A stretch of 64,000 nucleotides of DNA from Polynucleobacter sp. 30F-ANTBAC (GCF_018882385.1 NZ_JACVON010000002.1:310001-374000), one strand, 5' to 3'; shown: positions 1 through 8,745, counted from the stretch's first letter. The notes: generated by a model from the letters alone, not told the origin. Numbers and translations: made by a program.

Positions 1-1
1 T

Positions 2-586
2 AAAAGTCGAGAGGTGCTACCCAAAATGCCTCTCTATTTGCAGGAGAACTTTACGGTTCGATTGCTAGAGCTACTCAAGCAAGGGGATATTGATGCGGCC
101 ATCTTGGCCGAACCTTTTTCTGAAAGTGGTCTAGAAGTTATTCCTTTATATGATGAGAGCTTGGTGGTGGCTATTCCCGTAGGTCATCCTTGGGAAAGTA
201 CACCGGTGATTCAACACGCTGACTTACAGTCTCAAGCAACACTCCTATTGGGTCAGGGACATTGTTTCCGTGATCATGTATTGGATATTTGCCCTGATAT
301 GCAAAGAACACAACGTAGTGAAGATTTGAGTGGTTTTGAGGGGTCATCGTTAGAGACCATTCGACAAATGGTAGCCGGTGGCATTGGCATTAGTGTTTTT
401 CCTATTACATCTGTTAATGATCAAGTAAACCCTAATAGCCTCATTAAATATGTACCTTTTGCAGCACCAACACCTAAGAGACGCGTGGTCTTAGCTTGGC
501 GAAAAAGTTATGCCAGATCTACAGCTATGTATGCCTTGGCTGATGCAATTAAGTCATCCGGTTTATCTGGAGTTGATTATTTATGA
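2..586 (+). CDS. oxyR: OxyR-type LysR regulator, 3' part (gene starts before the window)
   Basis: This is the effector-binding half of a LysR-type regulator; the reading frame is open to the left edge, so the DNA-binding N-terminus lies outside the window. It shows the signature of the hydrogen-peroxide sensor OxyR: two cysteines nine residues apart in the context GHCFRDHVLDIC (codons 263-265 and 290-292), matching the Cys199/Cys208 pair that forms the regulatory disulfide in Escherichia coli. In the family, oxidised OxyR activates peroxide defence genes. The stop overlaps the ubiA start by 4 bases (ATGA), which suggests translational coupling. The assignment to OxyR rather than another LysR protein rests on the cysteine pair and the surrounding LLLGQGHC context. 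Confidence 0.9.
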   Translation, partial: KSREVLPKMPLYLQENFTVRLLELLKQGDIDAAILAEPFSESGLEVIPLYDESLVVAIPVGHPWESTPVIQHADLQSQATLLLGQGHCFRDHVLDICPDMQRTQRSEDLSGFEGSSLETIRQMVAGGIGISVFPITSVNDQVNPNSLIKYVPFAAPTPKRRVVLAWRKSYARSTAMYALADAIKSSGLSGVDYL

Positions 587-1437
587 TGTCTGGCAAGTTG
601 GCAGACTATCTCGCGCTTATTCGGTTTGATAAGCCAATAGGCACGCTGTTAGTTTTATGGCCAACTCTTTGGGGTTTGTGGTTGGCAACCGATGGTCACC
701 CAAGCTTTTCTTATTTGTTAATTTTTATCGTAGGTACTTTTTTGATGAGAAGTGCTGGTTGCGCTATTAATGATTTTGCAGATAGAGATTTTGATCGGCA
801 TGTTGAGCGAACAGAAAATCGACCTTTAACTTCTGGAAGGATTAAACCCTGGGAAGCTTTAATGGTGGCGGCTGTTTTGGCTCTAGTGGCATTTCTACTC
901 ATCTTGCCATTAAATACATTTACTAAGTTGTTATCGTTTCCCGCACTCATGGTGGCGATTATTTACCCGTTTACAAAACGATTCTTTGCAATGCCTCAAG
1001 CGGTTTTGGGTATCGCTTTTTCGTTTGGTATACCGATGTCCTTTGCGGCAGTTCAAAATGAGATACCGTCTTATGCATGGGTATTGGTGTTAGCTAATAT
1101 AGCGTGGGCTATTGCTTACGATACAGCTTATGCCATGGTGGATAAGAATGATGATCTGAAGCTTGGTATTAAGACCTCGGCCATTACTTTTGGCTCGTAT
1201 GATGTGATGGCTGTTTTAGCCTGCTATGGGCTATTTTTTGCAGGATTCGCCTACATCGCTATCTCGCAAAACTTCAGCACTATTTTTTGGGTTTTTTGGT
1301 TGGCTGGTTTAGGGTTGGTGTTTCATTATTTTCAGTTGATCAGAACGCATGATCGCGCCAAGTGCTTTCAAGCCTTTTTACAGAATAATTGGCTAGGAGC
1401 ACTTTTTTTTATAGCGATTGCTAGCTCGCAAAACTAG
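583..1437 (+). CDS. ubiA: 4-hydroxybenzoate polyprenyltransferase UbiA
   Basis: An integral membrane prenyltransferase that attaches the polyprenyl tail to 4-hydroxybenzoate in ubiquinone synthesis. The 284-residue length is normal. The first Asp-rich, Mg-diphosphate-binding motif NDFADRDFD is at about residue 63 and the second, DTAYAMVDKNDD, near residue 179; between and after them are several hydrophobic helices. Translation starts at ATGATG inside the oxyR stop region (4-base overlap), so it is probably co-transcribed with oxyR. It converges on proC with only 3 bases between stops and no evident hairpin. Confidence 0.96.
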   Translation: MMSGKLADYLALIRFDKPIGTLLVLWPTLWGLWLATDGHPSFSYLLIFIVGTFLMRSAGCAINDFADRDFDRHVERTENRPLTSGRIKPWEALMVAAVLALVAFLLILPLNTFTKLLSFPALMVAIIYPFTKRFFAMPQAVLGIAFSFGIPMSFAAVQNEIPSYAWVLVLANIAWAIAYDTAYAMVDKNDDLKLGIKTSAITFGSYDVMAVLACYGLFFAGFAYIAISQNFSTIFWVFWLAGLGLVFHYFQLIRTHDRAKCFQAFLQNNWLGALFFIAIASSQN

Positions 1438-1440
1438 GGT

Positions 1441-2286
1441 TTATTGCCCGAACTCTTTTCCCATTTCAGCGCCACGAGCACTAGCAGCAGCGACTGCTTG
1501 CGCGATGATTTCTGACCAATTCTTTTGCTCTAGTACCTGAAGTGCTGCATAAGTTGTGCCGCCTTTTGAGGTTACTTTTTCGCGTAACGTTCCAGGTGAG
1601 TCGGTAGACTGAGAAGCCAAGGTGGCTGCACCTAAAACAGTTTGAATGGCCAATAAGCGAGCCTGATCTTGAGTCAGGTCTTGTGCTATCGCTGCCTTTT
1701 CAAGAGCCTCAATAAATGCAAACACATAAGCTGGACCGCTTCCTGAGACTGCAGTGATGTCATCTATTTGTTTCTCATCAGATACCCAAGTGATCTTTCC
1801 GACGGCAAGACAGATGCTCTCTGCATGAGCGCGATCATCAGGAGTGGCTTGTGGGCTGGCATATAAGCCAGTCATACCTTGGCTAATGAGTGCTGGTGTA
1901 TTAGGCATGGCGCGGATCAATCGATCGTGCCCGAGCCATCTAGCCATGTCCTGAGTGCGGATGCCAGCAGCCACGCTCAAACATAAAGGCTTGTTCGCAC
2001 ACTCTTTAAACACCATGGCCAACTCAGCAGCAGCTTCTTTAAATTGTTGGGGTTTAACTGCTAAGACCAAGATGTCAGCTTTCTGAATTTTTTCAGAGAG
2101 TCCTTGAATGTTCAAACCGGTACTAACTTCAAAGTTAGTCTCTAATGATTTTCTGGTGGGTTCAAATGGATCTGCGACTGCAATATGGGATGCTTGCGCG
2201 CCTTTTTGAATGAGGCCGCCGATTAAGGCGCTGGCCATGTTGCCGCCACCAATGAATACAATTTTTAAGTTTGATAAAGATGTCAT
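1441..2286 (-). CDS. proC: Pyrroline-5-carboxylate reductase ProC
   Basis: Catalyses the last step of proline synthesis, NAD(P)H-dependent reduction of pyrroline-5-carboxylate. The N-terminal Rossmann loop GGGNMASALIGG is at about residues 13-24, and the C-terminal dimerisation/substrate domain carries VSGSGPAYVFAFIEAL near residue 174 and the TSKGGTT segment. The 281-residue length fits the family. Its start overlaps the yggS stop by 4 bases (ATGA), so it is the last gene of the glcD-glcE-glcF-yggS-proC run. The yggS-proC pairing is common in bacteria. Confidence 0.97.
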   Translation of the reverse strand: MTSLSNLKIVFIGGGNMASALIGGLIQKGAQASHIAVADPFEPTRKSLETNFEVSTGLNIQGLSEKIQKADILVLAVKPQQFKEAAAELAMVFKECANKPLCLSVAAGIRTQDMARWLGHDRLIRAMPNTPALISQGMTGLYASPQATPDDRAHAESICLAVGKITWVSDEKQIDDITAVSGSGPAYVFAFIEALEKAAIAQDLTQDQARLLAIQTVLGAATLASQSTDSPGTLREKVTSKGGTTYAALQVLEQKNWSEIIAQAVAAASARGAEMGKEFGQ

Positions 2287-3005
2287 AAATAAGTTCTTTT
2301 GCCAAAAATCGCTGTGCCAATACGTACCATCGTACTACCTTCTGCGATAGCCGCTGCCATATCCGAAGACATGCCCATGGAGAGGGTATCTAAATCAGCT
2401 GATAAGGATTGAAGTAGGGGGTTGTTTTTTAATTCTTGAAACAAATGAAAGAGTTGTTTGTGGTCAGCTTTCTGTTGCGTTTCATTATCGGTGGGCTCTG
2501 GGATGCTCATTAAGCCTCTTAGGCGAATTTTTGGCATCACTGCAATAGCGAGACATAGGTCAACTAATTCTGAAGGCTCTACGCCACTTTTACTTGCTTC
2601 GCCACTGATGTTCACTTGGACGCAAACATTTAAAGGAGGGAGATGATCAGGTCTTTGATCATTCAGGCGTTGCGCAATTTTTAAACGATCAATGCTGTGC
2701 ACCCAGTCAAAATTTTCAGCAACATCTTTTGATTTATTGCTTTGAAGGGGGCCAATAAAGTGCCATTGAATTTGATTTCTGATGTCACTTAAATCAGAAA
2801 TTTTGGCAACGCCTTCTTGAACATAGTTTTCCCCAAATGCTTTTTGACCGGCTTCAAAAGCCAATCTCACATCATTGGCAGGAAATGTTTTGGAAACTGC
2901 TAAAAGATGGATATCTGTTGGAGAGCGCCCAGAAGCAATGGCTGCTTCTGAGAGGCGCTCTAAAACATCGGCTAAGTTAGCTTTTATGGAGGTCATACCC
3001 TCCAT
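2283..3005 (-). CDS. yggS: YggS/PLPBP family pyridoxal-phosphate homeostasis protein
   Basis: A non-enzymatic PLP-binding protein with an alanine-racemase-like barrel, involved in vitamin B6 and amino acid homeostasis. The PLP lysine lies in LLAVSKTFP near residue 37, followed by FGENYVQEG; the phosphate-binding C-terminus has LSMGMSSDM and RIGTAIFG. Possible starts are 3023, 3005 and 2996. I chose 3005 because GGAG precedes it at good spacing; 2996 (MTSIKAN) is also plausible and has GGAGGG immediately before it. Any of these overlaps the 3' end of glcF, and the stop overlaps proC by 4 bases. Confidence 0.93.
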   Translation of the reverse strand: MEGMTSIKANLADVLERLSEAAIASGRSPTDIHLLAVSKTFPANDVRLAFEAGQKAFGENYVQEGVAKISDLSDIRNQIQWHFIGPLQSNKSKDVAENFDWVHSIDRLKIAQRLNDQRPDHLPPLNVCVQVNISGEASKSGVEPSELVDLCLAIAVMPKIRLRGLMSIPEPTDNETQQKADHKQLFHLFQELKNNPLLQSLSADLDTLSMGMSSDMAAAIAEGSTMVRIGTAIFGKRTYL

Positions 3006-4269
3006 TTTGCTCCAATATCCCATCGATTAGCTCAATCCAATGTTCTACCGATGTTTCTTGATTCTGTAGATGGGTAATACAGCCAATGTTGGCAGACACA
3101 ATCCGGTCAGCCTCATGCTTTTTGACAGCCTGTTGAAGGTTATCTAACTTTTGTTGCTTGAGCTGTTTTGATAAGTCTGCTTGAAGTATCGAATACGTTC
3201 CAGCTGATCCACAACAAAGATGGCTGTCCTCACACAAATTTGTCTTGATGCCTAATTGACCTAAGAAGCTCTCTAATTGACCTTTGATCTTTTGGCCATG
3301 TTGGAGTGTGCAAGGCGGATGGTAAACAACCCCTGCTTGAGTCTTATTGCCAAGGTGTTTTTTAAGTGCATCGGTATAGCTTGGCAATATCTCAACCAAA
3401 TCTTTACAAAGGCTTGAGACTGTTTTTGCTTTTTCAGCATACGCAGGATCATCGCGCAAGATGTGACCATATTCTTTCACTGTGACGCCGCAACCTGAAG
3501 CATTCATGATCAATGCTGTTACTTTGTGCCCTTGGCACTCTGGGGCCGTGCCAGCAATGTAAGGCCACCAAGCATCAATGTTGCGACGCATATCTGCTAA
3601 ACCAGCCTCTTGCTCATTTAGGTGGTATTTGAGTGCACCACAGCAACCAGCTTTGGCTGCAGACAGCACATCAACACCTACACGATTCAATACTCGGACC
3701 GTTGCATTATTAATATTTGGTAGCATGCCTGGTTGAACGCAACCTTCTAGCATCAACATCTTTTGAGTATGAAGGCCTCCAGCAGGGCGTACCCCTGGCG
3801 CTTTGCCCTGAGGTATTTTTTGTTGGATCACCGCTGGCATCAAGGGTCTAAATAGACGGCCCAAGCGCATGCTGGCATTAAATAAATGTTTGTTGGTTAA
3901 GCCATTGGCCAAAGCCTTACGTAATAGCTTTTCAAAAAGAGGTCTCTCGGGTGTTTGTTCCTCAACCCATTTGCGACCAATATCAATTAGATGACCGTAA
4001 TCAACACCGCTAGGACAGGTACTTTCGCAATTCCTACAGGTGAGGCAGCGGTCTAAATGTTCTCTTGTCTTTTCTGTGGCGGGTCTGCCTTCAGCAATTT
4101 GCTTGATGAGATAAATTCGTCCTCTTGGACCATCTAATTCATCGCCAAGTAACTGGTAAGTCGGGCAGGTGGCTGTACAAAAACCGCAATGCACGCATTT
4201 GCTCAAAATGCTTTGAGCCATTTCCCCATCGGGGGTGCCAATATATTGAGAGGCTAATTCGGTTTGCAT
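2977..4269 (-). CDS. glcF: Glycolate oxidase iron-sulfur subunit GlcF
   Basis: Electron-transfer subunit of the membrane-associated glycolate oxidase. Two 4Fe-4S clusters are visible near the N-terminus: CVHCGFCTATCP at about residues 25-36 and CLTCRNCESTCP at about 75-86. They are followed by two CCG (heterodisulfide reductase-type) domains with cysteine groups AGCCGALKYH and HLCCGSAGTYS. The 430-residue length is slightly above the usual ~407. It starts 1 base after the glcE stop and overlaps the start of yggS. It passes electrons from the GlcD flavin towards the quinone pool. Confidence 0.95.
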   Translation of the reverse strand: MQTELASQYIGTPDGEMAQSILSKCVHCGFCTATCPTYQLLGDELDGPRGRIYLIKQIAEGRPATEKTREHLDRCLTCRNCESTCPSGVDYGHLIDIGRKWVEEQTPERPLFEKLLRKALANGLTNKHLFNASMRLGRLFRPLMPAVIQQKIPQGKAPGVRPAGGLHTQKMLMLEGCVQPGMLPNINNATVRVLNRVGVDVLSAAKAGCCGALKYHLNEQEAGLADMRRNIDAWWPYIAGTAPECQGHKVTALIMNASGCGVTVKEYGHILRDDPAYAEKAKTVSSLCKDLVEILPSYTDALKKHLGNKTQAGVVYHPPCTLQHGQKIKGQLESFLGQLGIKTNLCEDSHLCCGSAGTYSILQADLSKQLKQQKLDNLQQAVKKHEADRIVSANIGCITHLQNQETSVEHWIELIDGILEQNGGYDLHKS

Positions 4270-4270
4270 A

Positions 4271-5371
4271 TTAAATTAACCTTCCTGTAGCAAATACACC
4301 CTGAGGGTCAAACGTTTTTCTTAAGCGATCTTCTACGCTGACTAAAGCAGCTGTTAGAGGGTGATCTTTGAGTGAGCTTAGCATCTGCGCATTTTTATTT
4401 TTGGCTTTAAAGATACTTGCATGACCACCTAAAGATTGTGCCAAGTCTTTGATCGTACCGGGCTCAAAAGAGCCCTTGTACCAACGTTGACCGCCGTGCC
4501 ATTCAATGAAGGTCTCACCTCCAAGATTTAAGGTGTCTGTTGTGGATGGCAGAGCCACACGCCATAAATTTTCTTCAAGACTGTTTTTAAACCACGGGTG
4601 CGTTTGTTCACGAAGACTGGTCCAAAATGCAGCAGCTTCTTCCGCATCGATTTGTTGCATACCGTATGTTTTTGCAAATGAGGTGATGGCGGATTGCACG
4701 GCAGCTTTAGCCCCGCTTAAACGTAAATAGAGCATGCCCGCTTTTTCCCCAAGCCATGCGCTCGCATTCAACGGCCATGGTTGACTAGCCAGTAGGTTCA
4801 TCAAATGAATTGCTTCGGATTGCTCCATGGCAACACTAACGGTGGCAGTCGCTGCAGCTTTAGGCAAGACCTTGATGGAGACATCTAAAAGTAAGGCCAA
4901 TGTACCCATTGAGCTTGGCATTAGTCTGGATACGTCATAGCCTGCAACGTTTTTCATGACTGTGCCACCAAAATCCATCACTTGTCCTTGACCGTTCATG
5001 ATCTTCGCGCCCAGCACAAAGTCTCTTAAGCCGCCAACACTGACTCGTCCAGGCCCAGCTAAGCCAGCTGCAATCATGCCGCCAATCGTTGCGCCAGGAC
5101 CAAAGTGGGGTGGTTCAAAGGCAAATTGTTGATTTTTTTCAGCAAGCGCTTGTTCTACTTCTTTTAAAGAAGTGCCAGATTTAACGGTAATAACTAATTC
5201 ATCCGGTTGATAACTTAATATCCCTGAGTACTCTTTGGTTGTTAAGGTTTCACCTTTTAAGTTATTGCCATACCAATCTTTTGAGCCCGAGCCCGTGATG
5301 CGAATCACTTGGCCTTTTTGGCTTGCGGTAGTAATTTTTTCTTGAAACTGCTTGATGATAGTTTCACTCAT
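4271..5371 (-). CDS. glcE: Glycolate oxidase FAD-binding subunit GlcE
   Basis: The smaller flavoprotein subunit of glycolate oxidase, 366 residues. It has the FAD-binding type 4 fold: ITGSGSKDWYG near residue 25, then FGPGATIGGMIAAGLAGPGR and GGTVMKNVAGYDVSRLM, which are typical of GlcE. Its ATG overlaps the glcD stop by one base (TAATG), and glcF follows after 1 base, so the three subunits are translated from one mRNA. The C-terminus DPQGVFATGRL matches the family end. Confidence 0.95.
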   Translation of the reverse strand: MSETIIKQFQEKITTASQKGQVIRITGSGSKDWYGNNLKGETLTTKEYSGILSYQPDELVITVKSGTSLKEVEQALAEKNQQFAFEPPHFGPGATIGGMIAAGLAGPGRVSVGGLRDFVLGAKIMNGQGQVMDFGGTVMKNVAGYDVSRLMPSSMGTLALLLDVSIKVLPKAAATATVSVAMEQSEAIHLMNLLASQPWPLNASAWLGEKAGMLYLRLSGAKAAVQSAITSFAKTYGMQQIDAEEAAAFWTSLREQTHPWFKNSLEENLWRVALPSTTDTLNLGGETFIEWHGGQRWYKGSFEPGTIKDLAQSLGGHASIFKAKNKNAQMLSSLKDHPLTAALVSVEDRLRKTFDPQGVFATGRLI

Positions 5372-6864
5372 TAGAAGCGCTCCAATTCAGGATGCGGTAG
5401 AACTCCGCCTGTAATTCTCATGCGCCCGTATTCTGCACAACGGTGCAAGGTTGGAATCGCTTTATCGGGGTTAAGAAGTTTTTGCGGATCAAATGCAGCC
5501 TTCACACCCCAAAATAATTCTCTTTCTAACTCACCAAACTGAACACACATGGAGTTAATCTTTTCAATACCGACACCGTGTTCGCCTGTGATCGTGCCAC
5601 CTAACTCGACGCAGGTTTCCAGAATGTCGCTACCAAACTCTTCTGCGCGGTGCCATTCATCTTCATCCGAACCATTAAATAGAATGAGTGGATGCATGTT
5701 GCCATCTCCTGCATGAAACACGTTCATACAGCGAAGTTGATACTTGGTTTCCATTTCTTGGATGCGTTTTAAAAGTGTGGCAATGTGCTGTCTTGGAATG
5801 GTGCCATCCATGCAGTAGTAATCCGGAGAAATACGACCTGCTGCTGGGAAAGCATTCTTGCGCCCACTCCAAAATTTCAATCTTTCGGATTCACTTTGAG
5901 AAACTTGGATTCGAATAGCGCCGCATTGATTGAGTACTTGAGTCATGCGTTCGATTTCTTCCGCCACCTCTTCGGGCGTTCCATCTGATTCGCACAAAAG
6001 AATCGCTTCTGCATTCACGTCATAGCCTGCGTGAACAAATTCTTCAACGGCTCTTGTGGCAGCTTTATCCATCATTTCTAACCCAGCTGGAATAATGCCT
6101 GCGGCGATAATGGCAGCTACTGCATTACCACCTTTACCTACATCATCAAAGCTTGCCATGATGACTTGCGCCAACTGAGGTTTTGGAACTAATTTAACAG
6201 TGACTTCTGTAATAACAGCCAACATACCTTCGCTTCCCACCAAGATGGATAGAAGATCTAGGCCTGGAGCATCTGGCGCTAGGCTGCCAAATTCAACCAC
6301 TTCACCATTCATCAAAATGGCTCGGACTTTAAGAATATTGTGGAGTGTTAAACCATATTTAAGACAATGAACACCGCCTGAGTTTTCGCTAACGTTGCCG
6401 CCAATAGAGCAGGCAATTTGTGAGGACGGGTCTGGTGCATAGTAAAGACCGTGTTGCGCTACTGCCTCTGAAATCGCTAGATTTCGTACGCCAGGTTGCA
6501 CAACTGCTGTTCTTGCAATTGGATCAACTTTGATAATTTTCTTAAATTTAGCTAAAGATAGAACCAAGCCTTGGGCGATGGGCATCGCGCCACCTGACAA
6601 ACCAGTACCTGAACCACGCGGCACAATGGGAACCTCAAGTCTTTGGCAAACTTTAATGACTGCGACAGCTTGGGCTTCTGTCTCAGGAAGGGCAACCGCC
6701 AAAGGCATTTGCCTGTAAGCGGCCAAACCATCACATTCATAAGGGATGGTGTCCTCTGGCTCCCAAAGTAGCGCATGGGCTGGTAGCACTGGTTTGAGGG
6801 CTTTTACAAGCTCTTCCTGCTTAAGAAGCGTGGCCTGTTTAGGCGAGTCGAGGGTCGTTGTCAT
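5371..6864 (-). CDS. glcD: Glycolate oxidase subunit GlcD
   Basis: Catalytic flavoprotein subunit that oxidises glycolate to glyoxylate; 497 residues, normal length. FAD-binding type 4 domain with PRGSGTGLSGGAMP near residue 85 and CSIGGNVSENSGG near 150; the C-terminal oxidase domain has the histidine-rich NVFHAGDGNMHPL near residue 380 and GTITGEHGVG near 427. It is the first gene of the minus-strand operon and is divergent from the cobalamin adenosyltransferase gene across 57 bases. A -10-like TAGAAT lies in that gap. D-lactate dehydrogenases share the fold, but glcE and glcF as neighbours settle the assignment. Confidence 0.95.
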   Translation of the reverse strand: MTTTLDSPKQATLLKQEELVKALKPVLPAHALLWEPEDTIPYECDGLAAYRQMPLAVALPETEAQAVAVIKVCQRLEVPIVPRGSGTGLSGGAMPIAQGLVLSLAKFKKIIKVDPIARTAVVQPGVRNLAISEAVAQHGLYYAPDPSSQIACSIGGNVSENSGGVHCLKYGLTLHNILKVRAILMNGEVVEFGSLAPDAPGLDLLSILVGSEGMLAVITEVTVKLVPKPQLAQVIMASFDDVGKGGNAVAAIIAAGIIPAGLEMMDKAATRAVEEFVHAGYDVNAEAILLCESDGTPEEVAEEIERMTQVLNQCGAIRIQVSQSESERLKFWSGRKNAFPAAGRISPDYYCMDGTIPRQHIATLLKRIQEMETKYQLRCMNVFHAGDGNMHPLILFNGSDEDEWHRAEEFGSDILETCVELGGTITGEHGVGIEKINSMCVQFGELERELFWGVKAAFDPQKLLNPDKAIPTLHRCAEYGRMRITGGVLPHPELERF

Positions 6865-6884
6865 TTGTCTCTATTTCTAGTGGT

Positions 6885-6914
6885 TTAACGCTATTCTATC
6901 CATTTCCATATAAT
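6885..6914 (+). promoter_or_regulatory. Promoter of the cobalamin adenosyltransferase gene
   Basis: TTAACG (6885-6890), an 18-base spacer and a perfect TATAAT (6909-6914). The expected transcription start, about 7 bases downstream, falls on or next to the ATG at 6922, which suggests a leaderless mRNA. The perfect -10 box covers the alternative ATG at 6913, which argues against that upstream start. Confidence 0.65.
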
Positions 6915-6921
6915 GAGGTAT

Positions 6922-7488
6922 ATGGCTAATAGATTGACTCAAATTGCGACTCGTACGGGTGATACTGGAACCACTGGTTTAGGTGATGGGCAGCGCGTAG
7001 ATAAAGACCATTTGCGCATTTGTGCGATGGGGGACGTCGATGAACTGAACTCTGAAATAGGTGTTTTAATCACCGAGGGTTTACCCGAGAGTGTGGCTGC
7101 AGAGCTAAAAGACCTCTTTTCGCAAGTTCAACATGATTTATTTGATCTGGGTGGGGAATTATGTATTCCTAATTACACCTTACTTAAAGAGGAGCAGGTA
7201 CTTCAGTTAGATACCTGGTTGAATAAGTACAACGCAACCTTACCTCGTTTAGCCGAATTTATTTTGCCTGGGGGCACTCGTGCAGCAGCGCAAGCTCATG
7301 TGTGCAGAACAGTGTGTCGACGTGCTGAGCGATCCATTGTGAAGTTAGGGCGTCATGAAGCGATTCATGACACGCCAAGGCAGTATGTCAATCGCCTATC
7401 TGATTTATTGTTCGTTTTAGCAAGAGTTCTCAATAAAGAGGCAGGCGAATCAGATACTCTTTGGCGCCATAAAAAAGACCCCAAGTAA
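6922..7488 (+). CDS. Cob(I)alamin adenosyltransferase, PduO type
   Basis: Transfers the adenosyl group of ATP to cob(I)alamin to make adenosylcobalamin. The ATP-binding N-terminus TRTGDTGTTGLGDG is at about residues 9-22 and the helical-bundle signature GGTRAAAQAHVCRTVCRRAER lies near residue 117. I start it at 6922 (MANRLTQ); an ATG at 6913 exists but sits inside a perfect -10 box. The protein is about 188 residues, normal for the PduO family. The last codons and the stop lie inside a bidirectional terminator hairpin. No cobalamin synthesis genes or cobalamin riboswitch are nearby, so the cofactor may be salvaged; that is inference. Confidence 0.94.
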   Translation: MANRLTQIATRTGDTGTTGLGDGQRVDKDHLRICAMGDVDELNSEIGVLITEGLPESVAAELKDLFSQVQHDLFDLGGELCIPNYTLLKEEQVLQLDTWLNKYNATLPRLAEFILPGGTRAAAQAHVCRTVCRRAERSIVKLGRHEAIHDTPRQYVNRLSDLLFVLARVLNKEAGESDTLWRHKKDPK

Positions 7489-7500
7489 GGGGTCTTTTTT
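7471..7500. terminator. Bidirectional rho-independent terminator between the adenosyltransferase gene and aroG
   Basis: A perfect 12-base-pair stem (7471-7482 with 7489-7500) ends in six A on the left and six T on the right, so it can act on both converging transcripts. The 6-base loop (7483-7488) is the last sense codon and stop codon of the plus-strand gene. Confidence 0.92.
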
Positions 7501-7536
7501 TATTTGGCTGTTACCAAAGGTAACGATCTTTAGATA

Positions 7537-8661
7537 TTACTTTTTGTTGCGACGTTGTCTGACGCCATTGGCTAAAATTTCTAAAGTGTTCAATGAGTCG
7601 TCCCAACCGATACACGCATCAGTGATGCTCGTTGCATATTTCAATGCGCGAGGATCATCTTTACCCGGAGTGAACTTTTGAGCCCCACCATTGATGTGGC
7701 TTTCAACCATGACGCCAAAAATTTGTTTTGAACCTGTCGATAGTTGACCAGCAATATCTTTGGCAACTTCAATTTGGCGTTCATGTTGCTTGCTAGAGTT
7801 AGCGTGAGAGCAATCCACCATCAAAGAGCCTGGTAACTTGGATGCTTCAAGCTCTGCACATGCTTTAGCAACGCTTTCCGCATCATAGTTAGTTGTTTTG
7901 CCGCCGCGCAAAATAACGTGACAATCACTGTTGCCTTTTGTTTCAACGATGGCAACCTGGCCATTTTTGTGAACAGATAAAAAGTGGTGCGGTCTGCTAG
8001 CGGATTGGATAGCGTCTGTTGCAATCTTAATATTGCCGTCGGTGCCGTTTTTAAATCCAATCGGCGCTGAAATGCCTGATGCAAGCTCACGATGAATTTG
8101 GCTTTCTGTTGTTCTGGCACCAATCGCGCCCCAAGAAATCAAGTCTCCAATGTATTGCGGGGAGATGACATCTAGGAATTCACTACCTGCGGGCATGCCC
8201 ATCCGGTTGATTTCTATTAAGAGGTGGCGTGCCATACGCAAGCCTTCATCAATACGATAGCTTTCATCAAGGTACGGATCATTGATGAGACCCTTCCAAC
8301 CAACGGTTGTGCGAGGTTTCTCAAAATAAACGCGCATAACGATTTCAAGATCGTCCGCATATTGCTCTCTAAGAGCTAGTAATTTGTGAGCGTACTCTAG
8401 TGCCGCTTTTGGGTCGTGAATTGAACAAGGTCCAATGATGACCAAGAGTCGATCATCTTTACCGTGCATGATGTCGCGAATCTTTTGACGAGTTTGACCA
8501 ATTAAAGTCTCAACAGCCGTACCTTGGATGGGAAAGAAACGAATGAGGTGCTCTGGCGGTGGAAGAACCGTGATGTTTTGTATGCGCGCATCATCTGTTT
8601 CTGATGTCTTATCGACACTTGCATACCAACTGTCTCTGTTACTGAGTGCTTTATCAATCAT
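7537..8661 (-). CDS. aroG: 3-deoxy-7-phosphoheptulonate synthase, class I (AroG type)
   Basis: First enzyme of the shikimate pathway: phosphoenolpyruvate plus erythrose-4-phosphate give DAHP. 374 residues, typical for the AroF/G/H class. Visible motifs include LVIIGPCSIHD with the metal-ligand cysteine near residue 75, KPRTTVGWKGLINDP near residue 115, GARTTESQ, GFKNGTDG, and the metal-binding MVDCSHANS near residue 285. AAGGAG lies 8 bases before the ATG. The gene is preceded by a terminator hairpin (8698-8727) and an aromatic leader peptide (8746-8823), so expression is probably set by attenuation. Which aromatic amino acid feeds back on the enzyme cannot be read from the sequence. Confidence 0.96.
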   Translation of the reverse strand: MIDKALSNRDSWYASVDKTSETDDARIQNITVLPPPEHLIRFFPIQGTAVETLIGQTRQKIRDIMHGKDDRLLVIIGPCSIHDPKAALEYAHKLLALREQYADDLEIVMRVYFEKPRTTVGWKGLINDPYLDESYRIDEGLRMARHLLIEINRMGMPAGSEFLDVISPQYIGDLISWGAIGARTTESQIHRELASGISAPIGFKNGTDGNIKIATDAIQSASRPHHFLSVHKNGQVAIVETKGNSDCHVILRGGKTTNYDAESVAKACAELEASKLPGSLMVDCSHANSSKQHERQIEVAKDIAGQLSTGSKQIFGVMVESHINGGAQKFTPGKDDPRALKYATSITDACIGWDDSLNTLEILANGVRQRRNKK

Positions 8662-8697
8662 TTCATTAACTCCTTATTGCTAGATACTTAAATATGT

Positions 8698-8727
8698 AAA
8701 AAAAAACCGCCGTTATCGTCGGCGGTT
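8698..8727 (-). terminator. Attenuator terminator in the aroG leader
   Basis: On the minus strand AACCGCCG (8727-8720) pairs perfectly with CGGCGGTT (8712-8705) around a 7-base loop, followed by a run of T down to 8698. It sits between the aromatic leader peptide and the aroG ribosome binding site, so it would stop transcription before aroG. Its 5' arm can instead pair with GGCGGT at 8775-8770 inside the leader frame, giving a candidate antiterminator. Confidence 0.87.
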
Positions 8728-8745
8728 AATTTGAGTGCAGGAAAC

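Noticed and set aside
6865..6921. Possible cobalamin riboswitch upstream of the adenosyltransferase gene
   Set aside because: The upstream gap is only 57 bases and the promoter -10 abuts the start, so there is no room for a structured leader.
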